Shown: positions 1 through 9,198, counted from the stretch's first letter. The stretch is 64,000 bases of DNA from CBFHSF01 sp965658445 (GCA_965658445.1 CBFHSF010000002.1:248001-312000); one strand, 5' to 3'. Notes: generated by a model not told the origin, from the sequence alone. Numbers and translations: made by a program.

Positions 1-384
1 ACGAGAACCGAATACAGCAAAGTATATTACTATGAATACGTTCAAACCAATGAGGTGAACATCGTATTTCAATATCAAATCATATCGAGTGAGACAGGGC
101 AAATTTTGGTAACAGACATTATTGAAGAAACCCAAACTGATAAAATCAACTATGCCACCTTCCCTGGAGGGGATACTAGAAACTTGTATTCTGGTCAATG
201 GACTGCACAAAACAAAAAAAATCCCGCAGATAAGGTATTCAACTCTTATTCTGCAAAGCGTAATTTAGATCGCATGCTCAGTTCAAGTCAAACCATTCAA
301 CCTACTACTAAGCTTTTGGAACAAGCCTATGAAACCATAGGTATTCGCGTTGCCAATAAGGTTAAGTCTATAACTACAAACTAA
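1..384 (+). CDS. C-terminal part of an unrecognised protein, cut by the window start
   Basis: The reading frame is open from base 1 (first codon ACG) to a TAA at 382-384, so this is the 3' part of a longer gene. A GTG at 55 lies inside the open frame and is not a convincing start. The visible 127 residues look strand-rich (alternating hydrophobic and polar residues, such as NIVFQYQIISSETGQILV), followed by a polar region and a C-terminal helix. I do not recognise the family. It ends one base before the start of an LPP20-like lipoprotein gene, so the two are probably co-transcribed and may act together in the envelope. That role is inference from position only. Confidence 0.7.
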   Translation, partial: TRTEYSKVYYYEYVQTNEVNIVFQYQIISSETGQILVTDIIEETQTDKINYATFPGGDTRNLYSGQWTAQNKKNPADKVFNSYSAKRNLDRMLSSSQTIQPTTKLLEQAYETIGIRVANKVKSITTN

Positions 385-385
385 G

Positions 386-1870
386 ATGAAATACATCTTT
401 GCGACTCTTTCTCTATTTCTACTAACCGCCTGTGGTTCTAGCAAAAAAGCAGCCCGCGAGGAGGCTGAAAAACAAGCTCAACTGGAGGCAATGGCCCCCG
501 ATTGGACCAAGACCAAACCCATAGACAATGCGTATTACCACGGAATTGGCTTTGCGGTAAAATCGGGTCCAGACTATCTCTCCACCGCTAAGAACAACGC
601 ACTTAGCGATTTGGCGAGTGAGATTTCAGTAAAGATTGCAAGTTCCTCTATGCTTTTCCAAGTAGAACAAGACGACCGATTTAGGGAAGACTTTAAATCG
701 AGAATTCAGACCACCTCTTTGGAGGCCGTTGAAGGATATGACTTAGTGGATAGTTATGAAGACGGTAGATACTATTACGTATACTATCGTTTATCCAAGG
801 CTAAGCACGCGGCCATAAAAGAAGAGAAAAAACAAGCAGCTCTTGCAAAGTCTAAAGACTTGCAATTGGAAGCCGAAAGAATGATTGCATCTGGCGATTA
901 TGCACCTGGAATCATCACTCACATAAAAGCGATCGAAACCATTAAGGGGTATTTGGGAGAAACCCTCCAGACCGATTTCAAAGGAGAAAGTGTTTATTAC
1001 GGAAATACTCTTGCTCAATTTCTGCGCTCCTCTCTTTCAGATATCAAGGTGATTCCCAATTCTGCTGACCTTGTAGTTAAGAGAGGTCAGTACNNNNNNN
1101 NNNNNNNNNNNNNNNNNNNNNNNNNNNNNNNNNNNNNNNNNNNNNNNNNNNNNNNNNNNNNNNNNNNNNNNNNNNNNNNNNNNNNNNNNNNNATAGATTT
1201 TAGAATGGCTTCGTTTACTGTTGCTGATGAAAAACTCCTCCCCATTCAAAACCTTCCCATCTACTTTTACTACAGTGGCGGGAGACTTAAAGACAATAGT
1301 AAAAAGAGCAATCTCGAAGGTCAAGTAGGAATAGAAATTGGAAAGATCGAATCTAAAAACCCCAGAGAAACGTTAAGTGCCTACCTCGACCTCATTGAAA
1401 TGGTTAAGGAAGCTACGGAGGACCCTCTAATTTCTCAATTGGTAGCCAAAATTTCCGTTCCCTCAGGCCAAATGGTAATAGAAATACAACCTCCTGTTGT
1501 TTATTTTTCTTCCCAAGAAAAAATAAATGGGAAGCCCTCCAGGACCGAATACCTAACCAATTCATTAAAGAGCGGATTTATTGGCGAAGGCGCCGCCGTG
1601 GGTAATTCCAAAAAAGGTGCCGACTTCGTTGTTGAAATCGATGCTAATGCTCAAAATGGATCCAACACAGGTAAATTCTTTTCCTCCACTCTCACTTCGA
1701 CCGTAAGAGTCTACGATAAAAAAGGAGCGCTTATCTACTCCAAACAGGTCCAAGACATCAACGGCGTTCAGCTCAGTTACGAACAGGCGGCAGTAGACGC
1801 TTATCAAAAAGCGTCGAAAGAATACAGCCGCGCTATCTTCTTGGATATCAAAAGGAGATTATTCGAGTAA
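386..1870 (+). CDS. LPP20-family outer-membrane lipoprotein (interrupted by an assembly gap)
   Basis: The N terminus is a lipoprotein signal peptide with a lipobox ending LTAC at Cys16, followed by GSSKK, so the protein should be lipidated and envelope-anchored. Residues about 40-150 carry the LPP20-like fold: PDW near the start, then AYYHGIGFAVKS, alternating alpha/beta with an AKNNALSDLASEISVKI helix. LPP20 domains are found in Helicobacter Lpp20 and many Bacteroidota lipoproteins of unknown job. A Lys/Ala/Glu-rich helix follows. Thirty-three codons are unknown because of the N run at 1094-1192. The frame stays open across it, because 99 is divisible by 3. The C-terminal 200 residues look like a second mixed alpha/beta domain. 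The start is one base after the previous stop, indicating an operon. Confidence 0.75.
   Translation: MKYIFATLSLFLLTACGSSKKAAREEAEKQAQLEAMAPDWTKTKPIDNAYYHGIGFAVKSGPDYLSTAKNNALSDLASEISVKIASSSMLFQVEQDDRFREDFKSRIQTTSLEAVEGYDLVDSYEDGRYYYVYYRLSKAKHAAIKEEKKQAALAKSKDLQLEAERMIASGDYAPGIITHIKAIETIKGYLGETLQTDFKGESVYYGNTLAQFLRSSLSDIKVIPNSADLVVKRGQYXXXXXXXXXXXXXXXXXXXXXXXXXXXXXXXXXIDFRMASFTVADEKLLPIQNLPIYFYYSGGRLKDNSKKSNLEGQVGIEIGKIESKNPRETLSAYLDLIEMVKEATEDPLISQLVAKISVPSGQMVIEIQPPVVYFSSQEKINGKPSRTEYLTNSLKSGFIGEGAAVGNSKKGADFVVEIDANAQNGSNTGKFFSSTLTSTVRVYDKKGALIYSKQVQDINGVQLSYEQAAVDAYQKASKEYSRAIFLDIKRRLFE
1094..1192. other. Assembly gap, 99 N
   Basis: There are exactly 99 unresolved bases inside the LPP20-like lipoprotein gene. 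The reading frame is intact on both sides when 99 is taken as the true length, so the gap size is probably right or wrong by a multiple of three. The missing residues are about 237-269 of the protein. Confidence 0.99.
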
Positions 1871-1886
1871 AACTTCTTTCAAATTT

Positions 1887-1902
1887 ATTATGCATACATA
1901 AT
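1887..1902. promoter_or_regulatory. Palindrome, likely operator of the MarR regulator
   Basis: ATTATG-cata-CATAAT is a perfect inverted repeat with 6-base arms and a 4-base spacer. It lies 8 bases upstream of the -7 element at 1911. MarR-family dimers typically bind AT-rich palindromes of this size at their own promoters. A protein bound here would cover the -33 to -7 spacer. Binding by the adjacent MarR protein is inference. Confidence 0.6.
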
Positions 1903-1910
1903 TATTTTCC

Positions 1911-1918
1911 TATATTTG
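1911..1918 (+). promoter_or_regulatory. Promoter -7 element TATATTTG for the beta-oxidation operon
   Basis: This is an exact match to the Bacteroidota -7 consensus TAnnTTTG, 17 bases before the MarR start codon at 1936. No clear -33 TTTG is seen. Confidence 0.65.
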
Positions 1919-1935
1919 GAAAGTAATACTATGAT

Positions 1936-2382
1936 ATGCGACCAGAAGAATCTATAGACTTTCACATTAAACGTACTTGGCAGACCATCTCAAAGATGTA
2001 CAATGAGGTGGCTGGGAGATACGGTTCTACAATGGCAACCGGTTTTGTCTTGCTCAATATTGACAAAGAAAACGGTACACCGTCAACACAACTTGGACCC
2101 AAAATGGGTGTCGAAGGAACCTCGCTTTCTCGACTCCTCAACTCTATGGAGGAAAAGGGTCTTGTGGTTAGAAAACCCAATCCAGAAGACAAGAGAAGCG
2201 TTCTCATTTGTCTTACTGAATTCGGTATAGAAAAACGAGTTGACGCCAAAAAAGCAGTATACGACTTCAACAACCTCGTCCATGAAGCCATGGGAGGCGA
2301 CAAAGTACAATCACTTATTAAAGGACTTGAAGAGATCAATGACCTCATTGTCTCTTCTAAAATGCAGAATCAAGAGATATGA
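1936..2382 (+). CDS. MarR-family transcriptional regulator of the fatty-acid degradation operon
   Basis: A 148-residue protein of typical MarR length. The winged-helix region runs from about residue 40 to 105: a recognition segment GVEGTSLSRLLNSMEEKGLV followed by the wing RKPNPEDKRSVLICLTEFG, with the Asp-Lys-Arg of the classical MarR wing signature (DxRxxx). Terminal helices should form the dimer interface. The gene is first in an operon with three beta-oxidation enzymes. Its stop overlaps the next start by four bases (ATGA), so it is translationally coupled. A regulator at the head of this gene set is the common arrangement in Flavobacteriia and suggests it represses the operon until an acyl-CoA or fatty acid is present. 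The ligand is inferred, not seen. Confidence 0.9.
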   Translation: MRPEESIDFHIKRTWQTISKMYNEVAGRYGSTMATGFVLLNIDKENGTPSTQLGPKMGVEGTSLSRLLNSMEEKGLVVRKPNPEDKRSVLICLTEFGIEKRVDAKKAVYDFNNLVHEAMGGDKVQSLIKGLEEINDLIVSSKMQNQEI

Positions 2383-4781
2383 ACAAGACCATAAACAAGG
2401 CGGCGGTCTTGGGATCGGGAATCATGGGTTCCCGAATTGCCCTTCACCTCGCTAACAAAGGTGTAGAGGTTCTTCTTTTGGACATGGCGCCAAGAGAACT
2501 TTTACCGGCTGAAGAAAGCGCTGGCCTTACCTTGGACCATCCCAAGGTCCAGATGAGACTCGTCTCACAAAACTTTCAAAGCACATTAAAGGCAAATCCA
2601 AGTCCGGTTTACAACAAGAAATTCGCAAGTCGAGTTACGTTGGGAACCTTTGAAAACGACATGGAGAAAATTGCTGGTGTAGACTGGATTATCGAAGTAG
2701 TCGTTGAAAGATTGGACATTAAAAAAATCATTTTTGATCAAGTCGAAAAGTACAGAAAGCCCGGAACGTTGGTGACCTCCAACACTTCTGGAATTCCTAT
2801 CCACTTGATGACGGACGGTCGCTCAGAAGACTTCAACGCCCATTTCTGTGGGACTCACTTCTTTAACCCTCCACGTTACCTCAAATTATTAGAAATCATC
2901 CCTACCCCACATACCAAGCCAGAGGTGGTTGACTTCTTTATGAGTTATGGAGAAAAGTACTTGGGAAAAACCACAGTACTTGCAAAAGACACTCCAGCTT
3001 TTATCGCCAACAGAGTGGGAATCTTTGGAATCATGGATCTCTTCCACCAAGTAAAGGAAATGGGCCTTACCGTAGAGGAAATTGATAAACTCACGGGACC
3101 CGTAATTGGTCGCCCTAAATCGGCAACCTTTAGAACTTGTGATGTCGTAGGTCTAGACACTTTGGTACACGTTGCCAAGGGACTTCACCAAGCCTGCCCA
3201 CAGGACGAAAGAAGAGAATCTTTTGTCTTGCCAGACTTTATTGAAAAGCTCATGGCAGAAAACTGGTTGGGCGACAAAACCAAACAAGGTTTTTACAAAA
3301 AAGACAAGAGCTCTGGCAAGACAGAAATTCTTGCCCTAGACCTCAACACATATGAATACAAGCCCAAAGCAAGAGCAAAGTTTGCGGCTTTGGAAGCGTC
3401 AAAAACCATCGACAATCTCGCTGAGAGAATCAAGTTCCTGACCCTATTTAAAGACAGAGCCGGAGAATTCTACAGAAAGAGCTTTGGTGCATTGTTTGCC
3501 TATGTAACGCATAGAATCCCCGAAATCTCAGATGACCTCTTCCGCATTGACCAAGCCATGAAAGCAGGTTTTGGTTGGGAAATGGGACCCTTTGAATTGT
3601 GGGATGCCATTGGAATAGAAAAAGCGCTCAAGTTTATGGCCGACCAAGGTCAAGAGCCTGCCGCTTGGATTGAGGACTTCCTAAAGGCTGGAAACAAGTC
3701 CTTCTACAAGACGGAAGATGGCAAGCGCTTGTACTACAACAAAGACAATGGGGAATACACAGCCATTCCAGGAATGGAGGACTTTATCATCCTCGATTAC
3801 ATTCGTCCTACCAAAACGGTCTGGGAAAACAAAGAATCGGTTCTTACCGATTTAGGTGATGGCATTGTCAACTTTGAGTTCCGCTCCAAGATGAACACCT
3901 TGGGAGGCGGCGTGCTTTCTGGATTGAACAAGTCCATTGAAATCGCGGAAAAAGACTTCAAAGGAATGGTTATCGGAAACCAAGGCGCCAACTTCTCAGT
4001 GGGTGCCAACTTGGGAATGATCTTTATGATGGCCATTGACCAAGAATGGGACGAACTCAACTACGCCATCAAATACTTCCAAGATTCTATGATGAAGGTG
4101 AGATACTCCAACATCCCCGTTGTAGTGGCTCCACATGGAATGTCCTTGGGTGGTGGATGTGAAATCACACTTCACGCAGATGCCGTTCAGGCTGCCGCCG
4201 AAACCTACATAGGATTGGTAGAATTTGGAGTAGGAGTTATTCCTGGTGGTGGTGGAACCAAAGAGTTTACTCTTCGCGCTTCTGACGCCTACGTAAAAGA
4301 CGATACCGAACTCAACACCTACCGAGAGAACTACCTCAACATTGGAATGGCAAAAGTGGCCACTTCTGCTGAAGAAGCCTTTGACATGGGTGTGTTGGTG
4401 AGAGGACGAGACCACTACTCTATGAACAGAGATCGTCAAATCAAAGACGCTAAAAACAAAGCCATTATGTTGTCTGACTTGGGGTATCAAAAACCCATTC
4501 AGCGCACAGATATCAAAGTTCTCGGAAAACAAGCCCTAGGGATGTTTAACGTAGGAGCTCACCAAATGGTAGAAGGACGATTTATCTCAGAACACGATGA
4601 AAAAATCAGCCAAAAGCTCGCATGGGTTATGGCCGGTGGAGATCTCTCTGCCCCTACTCACGTTTCTGAGCAATACCTATTGGATCTAGAAAGAGAGGCC
4701 TTCTTGAGCCTTTGTGGAGAGCGCAAGACGCTTGAGAGAATTCAACACATGTTAAAAACGGGTAAACCCCTAAGAAACTAG
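2379..4781 (+). CDS. fadN: FadN-like 3-hydroxyacyl-CoA dehydrogenase / enoyl-CoA hydratase
   Basis: An 800-residue fusion enzyme for the hydration and NAD-dependent oxidation steps of fatty-acid beta-oxidation in the cytoplasm. The NAD-binding Rossmann motif GSGIMG is at the N terminus (residues about 12-17). The C-terminal half of the dehydrogenase and its repeat follow. A crotonase domain sits in the last third: SLGGGCE with Glu595 and a second Glu615 in LVEFGVGVIPGGGG, spaced 20 residues apart as are the two catalytic Glu of enoyl-CoA hydratase. The domain order (dehydrogenase first) and length match Bacillus FadN rather than E. coli FadB. It overlaps the marR gene by 4 bases and is followed 8 bases later by the thiolase. 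Confidence 0.93.
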   Translation: MNKTINKAAVLGSGIMGSRIALHLANKGVEVLLLDMAPRELLPAEESAGLTLDHPKVQMRLVSQNFQSTLKANPSPVYNKKFASRVTLGTFENDMEKIAGVDWIIEVVVERLDIKKIIFDQVEKYRKPGTLVTSNTSGIPIHLMTDGRSEDFNAHFCGTHFFNPPRYLKLLEIIPTPHTKPEVVDFFMSYGEKYLGKTTVLAKDTPAFIANRVGIFGIMDLFHQVKEMGLTVEEIDKLTGPVIGRPKSATFRTCDVVGLDTLVHVAKGLHQACPQDERRESFVLPDFIEKLMAENWLGDKTKQGFYKKDKSSGKTEILALDLNTYEYKPKARAKFAALEASKTIDNLAERIKFLTLFKDRAGEFYRKSFGALFAYVTHRIPEISDDLFRIDQAMKAGFGWEMGPFELWDAIGIEKALKFMADQGQEPAAWIEDFLKAGNKSFYKTEDGKRLYYNKDNGEYTAIPGMEDFIILDYIRPTKTVWENKESVLTDLGDGIVNFEFRSKMNTLGGGVLSGLNKSIEIAEKDFKGMVIGNQGANFSVGANLGMIFMMAIDQEWDELNYAIKYFQDSMMKVRYSNIPVVVAPHGMSLGGGCEITLHADAVQAAAETYIGLVEFGVGVIPGGGGTKEFTLRASDAYVKDDTELNTYRENYLNIGMAKVATSAEEAFDMGVLVRGRDHYSMNRDRQIKDAKNKAIMLSDLGYQKPIQRTDIKVLGKQALGMFNVGAHQMVEGRFISEHDEKISQKLAWVMAGGDLSAPTHVSEQYLLDLEREAFLSLCGERKTLERIQHMLKTGKPLRN

Positions 4782-4789
4782 AACTCATT

Positions 4790-5965
4790 ATGGAAGCTTA
4801 TATAATCACAGGATATAGAACCGCGGTGGGTAAGGCCCCAAGAGGAGCCTTTAGATTCACCCGTCCCGATGACTTGGCCGCCAAAGTCATCCAAAGAATT
4901 ATGGAGGACGTTCCCAATCTCGACAAGGAGAAAATTGACGATGTCATTGTGGGAAACGCCATGCCAGAAGCAGAACAAGGACTAAACGTCGGTCGATTGA
5001 TTTCATTGATCGGTCTTCAGACAGACAAGGTTCCCGGAGTAACGGTAAACAGATACTGTAGTTCAGGAATTGAAACCATCGCCATGGCTACGGCCAAGAT
5101 TAAAACCGGAATGGCTGATGTCATTATCGCCGGAGGTGTAGAATCCATGAGTTACATCCCCATGGGAGGATTTAAAGTAACTCCCAATTACGAAGTGTCA
5201 AAGCACAACCCCGATTGGTACAACAACATGGGGTTAACTGCTGAGGCCGTTGCAGAGAAATACAATATCTCCAGAGAAGACCAAGATGCCTTCGCTCTAG
5301 CGTCTCACCAAAAGGCCTTAAAGGCGATTGAAACTGGAAGATTTAAAGATGATATCGTACCCATTGAAATCGAGGAGACTTTCCTAAACAGCAAGAACAA
5401 GAGAGAAACCAAGAAATATGTGGTTGATACAGACGAAGGCCCAAGAGCAGACACCTCTGCTGAGCGATTGGCCAAGTTGCGCCCTGTATTTGCTGCTGGA
5501 GGCTCTGTAACCGCAGGAAACAGTTCTCAAACATCAGATGGGGCTGCCTTTGTACTTGTTGTAAGTGAAAAGGTGGTAAAAGAATTGGGCTTAAAGCCGA
5601 AGGCAAAGCTCATTTCTTACGCAGTAGCAGGAGTAGAACCGCGCATTATGGGTATTGGTCCCGTTGATGCCATCCCCAAGGCATTAGAACAAGCCAATCT
5701 AAAACTAGAGGACATCGATTTATTTGAACTCAATGAAGCCTTTGCTTCTCAGAGTTTGGCAGTCATCAGGACCCTCGGATTGGACACAGAAAAATTGAAC
5801 GTTAACGGAGGAGCCATTTCCCTAGGACACCCATTGGGTTGTACCGGAGGAAAACTCACCGTTCAACTGCTCAATGAATTAGAAAAGAGAAATGGCAAGT
5901 ACGGCATGGTGACCATGTGTGTGGGAACTGGACAAGGTGCAGCCGGAATATTTGAAATGTTATAA
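4790..5965 (+). CDS. fadA: Acetyl-CoA C-acyltransferase (3-ketoacyl-CoA thiolase)
   Basis: A 391-residue thiolase catalysing the CoA-dependent cleavage of 3-ketoacyl-CoA, the last step of each beta-oxidation round. All catalytic residues are visible. Cys90 is the acylated nucleophile, in NRYCSSGIETI. His347 is in GGAISLGHPLG, and Cys377 in MCVGTGQGA. Length is standard for thiolase. It lies 8 bases after the FadN-like gene and 12 bases before the acyl-CoA dehydrogenase, as part of one transcript. A biosynthetic acetoacetyl-CoA thiolase role is possible from sequence alone, but the operon argues for degradation. Confidence 0.93.
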   Translation: MEAYIITGYRTAVGKAPRGAFRFTRPDDLAAKVIQRIMEDVPNLDKEKIDDVIVGNAMPEAEQGLNVGRLISLIGLQTDKVPGVTVNRYCSSGIETIAMATAKIKTGMADVIIAGGVESMSYIPMGGFKVTPNYEVSKHNPDWYNNMGLTAEAVAEKYNISREDQDAFALASHQKALKAIETGRFKDDIVPIEIEETFLNSKNKRETKKYVVDTDEGPRADTSAERLAKLRPVFAAGGSVTAGNSSQTSDGAAFVLVVSEKVVKELGLKPKAKLISYAVAGVEPRIMGIGPVDAIPKALEQANLKLEDIDLFELNEAFASQSLAVIRTLGLDTEKLNVNGGAISLGHPLGCTGGKLTVQLLNELEKRNGKYGMVTMCVGTGQGAAGIFEML

Positions 5966-5977
5966 TTCCCAGAAGAT

Positions 5978-7771
5978 ATGTCACAAGAGAAATTAATTAA
6001 AGGAGGAGAATTCCTCATCAAAGACCTCACCGCAAATGAGATCTTTACCCCAGAAGAGTTTAGTGAAGAACAGCGCATGATGGCCGAGGCCTCTACCGAT
6101 TTTATCGATAGAGAAGTATGGCCAAACAAGGAGCGCTTTGAGGCGAAGGATTATGATTTTACATTGGAAATCATGAAGAAGCTCGGAGAAATGGGATTAC
6201 TCGGGATTTCCGTTGCCGAAGATTACGGTGGTTTGGGAATGGGCTTTAACACCTCTATGTTGGTATGTGACCGAGTTTCAGGGGCTACTGGATCCTTGTC
6301 TACCGCGTACGGTGCCCACACAGGTATTGGTACACTTCCTATTTCGTTATACGGAAATGAAGACCAACGCAAAAAGTATTTGCCAAAACTCGCTACGGGT
6401 GAGTGGATTGGAGCGTACTGTCTAACAGAGCCAGGCGCAGGATCTGATGCCAATAGCGGAAAGACCAAGGCAGAATTAACTGCCGATGGAAAGCACTACA
6501 AAATCAACGGACAAAAGATGTGGATTTCCAATGCAGGATACGCAGACTTGTTCATTGTATTTGCTCGCATAGAAGACGACAAAAACATTACGGGATTCAT
6601 CGTAGAAAAAGGTACTGATGGGTTAACCATGGGTGAGGAAGAAGCCAAATTGGGAATCCGCGCCTCTTCTACTCGCCAAGTATTCTTTAATGACATGTTG
6701 GTTCCTGTAGAAAACTTGTTAGGAGAGCGCAATGGAGGATTTAAAATTGCCATGAATGCCTTGAACGTAGGTCGTATTAAATTGGCAGCAGCCTGTCTGG
6801 ACGCCAACAGAAGAACGCTTACAGAGGCGGTTAAATACGCTAACGAAAGAAAGCAGTTCAACGTTTCAATCTCAAGTTTTGGAGCCATTCAACAGAAAAT
6901 TGCAGAAATGGCCACTCGCCACTTCGCATCTGAATCGGCTACCTACCGAGCGGGACAAGACATTGAGAACAACATTGCTCGCCTAGAGGCCGAGGGAATG
7001 GACTCTCAAGAAGCCAAGCTCAAAGGAGTGGAAGAATTCGCTATTGAAGCGGCCATTATGAAGGTTCACGCTTCTGAGGTATCGAGCTTTGTAACCGATG
7101 AGTCCCTTCAAATTTTTGGGGGAATGGGATACTCTGCTGACACCCCTATGGAATCTGCTTACCGCGATGTTAGAATTTCTAGAATTTACGAAGGAACCAA
7201 TGAAATCAACCGTATGTTGACCGTTGGTATGCTCCTCAAAAAGGCCATGAAGGGTCAATTGGACCTCATGGGACCTGCTATGGCAGTAGCCAATGACTTG
7301 ATGGAGATTCCTTCTTTTGATACTCCAGACTACTCCAACCTCTTTGACCAAGAAAAAGAGATTTTGACCAAGCTCAAGAAATCCATCTTGATGGTTGCCG
7401 GTAAGGCGGTTGAAATTATTGGAATGAATATTGAAGAGGAGCAGGAAATCCTCATGGCTACTAGCAACATGTTGATCTCTGTATACACCGCAGAATCTGC
7501 CATTTTAAGAGCAGAGAAAATCGCGGCTACCCGTGGAGAAGAGGCGGCAGCGCTTCAAATCAACATGGCCAAGTTATACTTGCACAATGCCGTAGAAGAC
7601 ATTCAGTCTGCCGGAAGAGAGGCCATCTACTCATTTACTGAGGGAGATGATCAGCGCTTGTTGCTAATGGGTCTTAAGAGATTCACGAAGTACAATGAGC
7701 CCATCAACCCAAAGAACTTGAGAAGAGAAATTGCCAAGACGGTAATTGCAGAAAACGGATATGTTTGGTAA
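5978..7771 (+). CDS. fadE: Acyl-CoA dehydrogenase (FadE-like, about 600 residues)
   Basis: A 597-residue FAD enzyme for the first oxidation of acyl-CoA to trans-2-enoyl-CoA. Visible motifs: YCLTEPGAGSDANS, the signature around residues 145-160; an FAD-binding ISNAGYADLFIVFARI region; and ISRIYEGTNEINRML with the presumed catalytic base Glu405. The extra C-terminal 170 residues beyond an ordinary 380-residue acyl-CoA dehydrogenase form a helical extension. This matches the long FadE type of Bacillus and mammalian VLCAD-like enzymes. It is the last gene of the operon and is followed by a strong terminator 24 bases downstream. The electron acceptor (electron-transfer flavoprotein) is not encoded here. 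Confidence 0.92.
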   Translation: MSQEKLIKGGEFLIKDLTANEIFTPEEFSEEQRMMAEASTDFIDREVWPNKERFEAKDYDFTLEIMKKLGEMGLLGISVAEDYGGLGMGFNTSMLVCDRVSGATGSLSTAYGAHTGIGTLPISLYGNEDQRKKYLPKLATGEWIGAYCLTEPGAGSDANSGKTKAELTADGKHYKINGQKMWISNAGYADLFIVFARIEDDKNITGFIVEKGTDGLTMGEEEAKLGIRASSTRQVFFNDMLVPVENLLGERNGGFKIAMNALNVGRIKLAAACLDANRRTLTEAVKYANERKQFNVSISSFGAIQQKIAEMATRHFASESATYRAGQDIENNIARLEAEGMDSQEAKLKGVEEFAIEAAIMKVHASEVSSFVTDESLQIFGGMGYSADTPMESAYRDVRISRIYEGTNEINRMLTVGMLLKKAMKGQLDLMGPAMAVANDLMEIPSFDTPDYSNLFDQEKEILTKLKKSILMVAGKAVEIIGMNIEEEQEILMATSNMLISVYTAESAILRAEKIAATRGEEAAALQINMAKLYLHNAVEDIQSAGREAIYSFTEGDDQRLLLMGLKRFTKYNEPINPKNLRREIAKTVIAENGYVW

Positions 7772-7795
7772 TCCAAACGAATTTTTCTCACAACC

Positions 7796-7827
7796 AAAAA
7801 GCCCCCGAATTATCGGGGGCTTTTTTT
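7796..7827 (+). terminator. Rho-independent terminator of the beta-oxidation operon
   Basis: The stem GCCCCCGA/TCGGGGGC (7801-7808 with 7813-7820) has loop ATTA. It is flanked by AAAAA upstream and seven T downstream, so it could also work for transcripts arriving on the minus strand. Confidence 0.92.
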
Positions 7828-7996
7828 ATGCTTTCAACCTAACAAGGTGGTCGTAAATTTCGGTTTAAAAAACCGCCTGACGGTTGGACAAAAACCAACA
7901 CATCAAGCGGATAACTTCAATCGAGTAGAGTAATTATTGAGTTTGAGGTTTGGTTATTTTCTTTAACTCTCGAGGTTATATCTCCAGGTTAAAAAT

Positions 7997-8665
7997 CTAA
8001 AAAATACAATGTGAATAAGCAACGCGAATACCACCGTAGTAGTCATTGGCAAAGGACCTATCTTTATAAGTAAAGCCTTCTAAATTATCACCCAAAAGCA
8101 TGTGTGCATCGGCGTATACCGACAAGATAGAAGCATGTCCAATTCTAAACTTCATTCCTGCACCTCCAAATAAGTTCATTGCAGTGAAGGATCCAGAGGT
8201 CATATTCATAGTCTCTGGATTATACGTTATTCCTTCTACATCGGGATAGTAGGCAGAAACACCACCTCCACCTCTGATAAAGAAGGTCCAAGAATTTTTC
8301 TTGTAAAACTTACCGAATCTTCTCAAGTTGATTTCGCCCACAGCATTAACCATAACCATTGGAGTATTTAGGGTCCAATTTCTCCCTGTATTGGTGTGGT
8401 TGACATCTTCGGCATGAATCCAACCCGCACTTGCTTCTAATCCAATGCTATAAAGAGCAGAATAGTTTCTCCTTAGGTAGAAACCCAACTGAGGTCTCAT
8501 TTCTTTTAGAATGGAAGATGGATTTGTGGTGGTTGCAATCTCTCCACTGTAATTTAGCGTTCCGATAAATCCGCCAATTTCAGTGTAGCGCAGCTGACGC
8601 TGGGCTGTGACGGAAAAACAAATACACATAAATAACATGGAAAGCACGACGGTGTAACTTCTCAT
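7997..8665 (-). CDS. Outer-membrane beta-barrel protein, DUF6089/PorG-like
   Basis: A 222-residue protein with a signal peptide (about residues 1-22, ending SVTAQ) and then short amphipathic strands ending in a C-terminal aromatic residue (YSHCIF), as in outer-membrane barrels. The segment RYTEIGGFIGTLNYSGEI followed by RPQLGFYLRRNYSALYSIGLEAS resembles the DUF6089 family, which includes the T9SS protein PorG. I cannot confirm that this is the PorG ortholog; several paralogs per genome are usual. The gene is alone on this strand. No exact TAnnTTTG promoter was found upstream. Confidence 0.6.
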   Translation of the reverse strand: MRSYTVVLSMLFMCICFSVTAQRQLRYTEIGGFIGTLNYSGEIATTTNPSSILKEMRPQLGFYLRRNYSALYSIGLEASAGWIHAEDVNHTNTGRNWTLNTPMVMVNAVGEINLRRFGKFYKKNSWTFFIRGGGGVSAYYPDVEGITYNPETMNMTSGSFTAMNLFGGAGMKFRIGHASILSVYADAHMLLGDNLEGFTYKDRSFANDYYGGIRVAYSHCIF

Positions 8666-9198
8666 GGCGTGTGATTTTAGATTGGTTGGGAGACTAAATT
8701 CAACAAAATAAGCCTAATAACCAAATAATTAAACGTTTTGAACTCAATGGGAGACAGGACTCCTATTAAAAAAACGAGCTAAAAACACTCGTTCGTATAT
8801 ATTTAAACTTCAGCTAATTAGACGGGGCATTTAGTAAATACCAAAAACATAGAAGAGATTCCGAAATCCAAAAAATCGGATAGAAACCACCACAAAACCA
8901 AGTAATTAACCGATTTCATCCGTTGCAATTAAACTCCACAATTGTGATTCCATCCCATTTTCTGAGCCTCAGCCCTAAAGGGGTCCTTTTTAAATTGAAA
9001 CAATGGTGAAAGAAAATCGAAACGTGAGGACAAATTATTTTTGTCCAACTAGAAAATCAACGCTAAACAGACTTCCTTTTCATTTTTCTTTGAGAACCTG
9101 CCTAGAATTTGGAACTTTATCCTTTCAAACATTGTATTGAAAAGAAACGTCAACAAGGCAACGTCAAGTCATACATCCCCAGAAATACAAGTCAAAAA
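8666..9198. other. Gene-free divergent intergenic region
   Basis: These 533 AT-rich bases separate the barrel gene (minus) from the M3 peptidase (plus). I see no ORF with coding character. Elements present are a 10-base palindrome CACAATTGTG at 8937-8946, the inverted repeat plus -7 motif at 9028-9046, and a region 9047-9198 that would be an unusually long 5' leader. A TTG at 9109 opens the peptidase frame upstream of its ATG, but it is a poor start. Confidence 0.6.
9028..9046 (+). promoter_or_regulatory. Inverted repeat overlapping a -7 promoter element
   Basis: GGACAAA-ttatt-TTTGTCC is a perfect 7-base-arm repeat. It contains a TATTTTTG -7 match at 9036-9043, so a bound dimer would block the promoter. 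The leader to the peptidase ATG would be 155 bases. Confidence 0.4.

Noticed and set aside
1094..1192. Gene break or frameshift in the LPP20-like gene
   Set aside because: The break is only unknown bases; the frame continues on both sides.
3996..4532. 178-codon antisense ORF in the FadN-like gene
   Set aside because: It lies wholly opposite a clear coding gene; the composition is Val/His/Phe-rich as expected for a reverse-frame shadow.
9109..9198. TTG start of the M3 peptidase
   Set aside because: It adds 30 residues of Lys/Arg/Asn-rich, non-family sequence; ATG 9199 gives the standard length.
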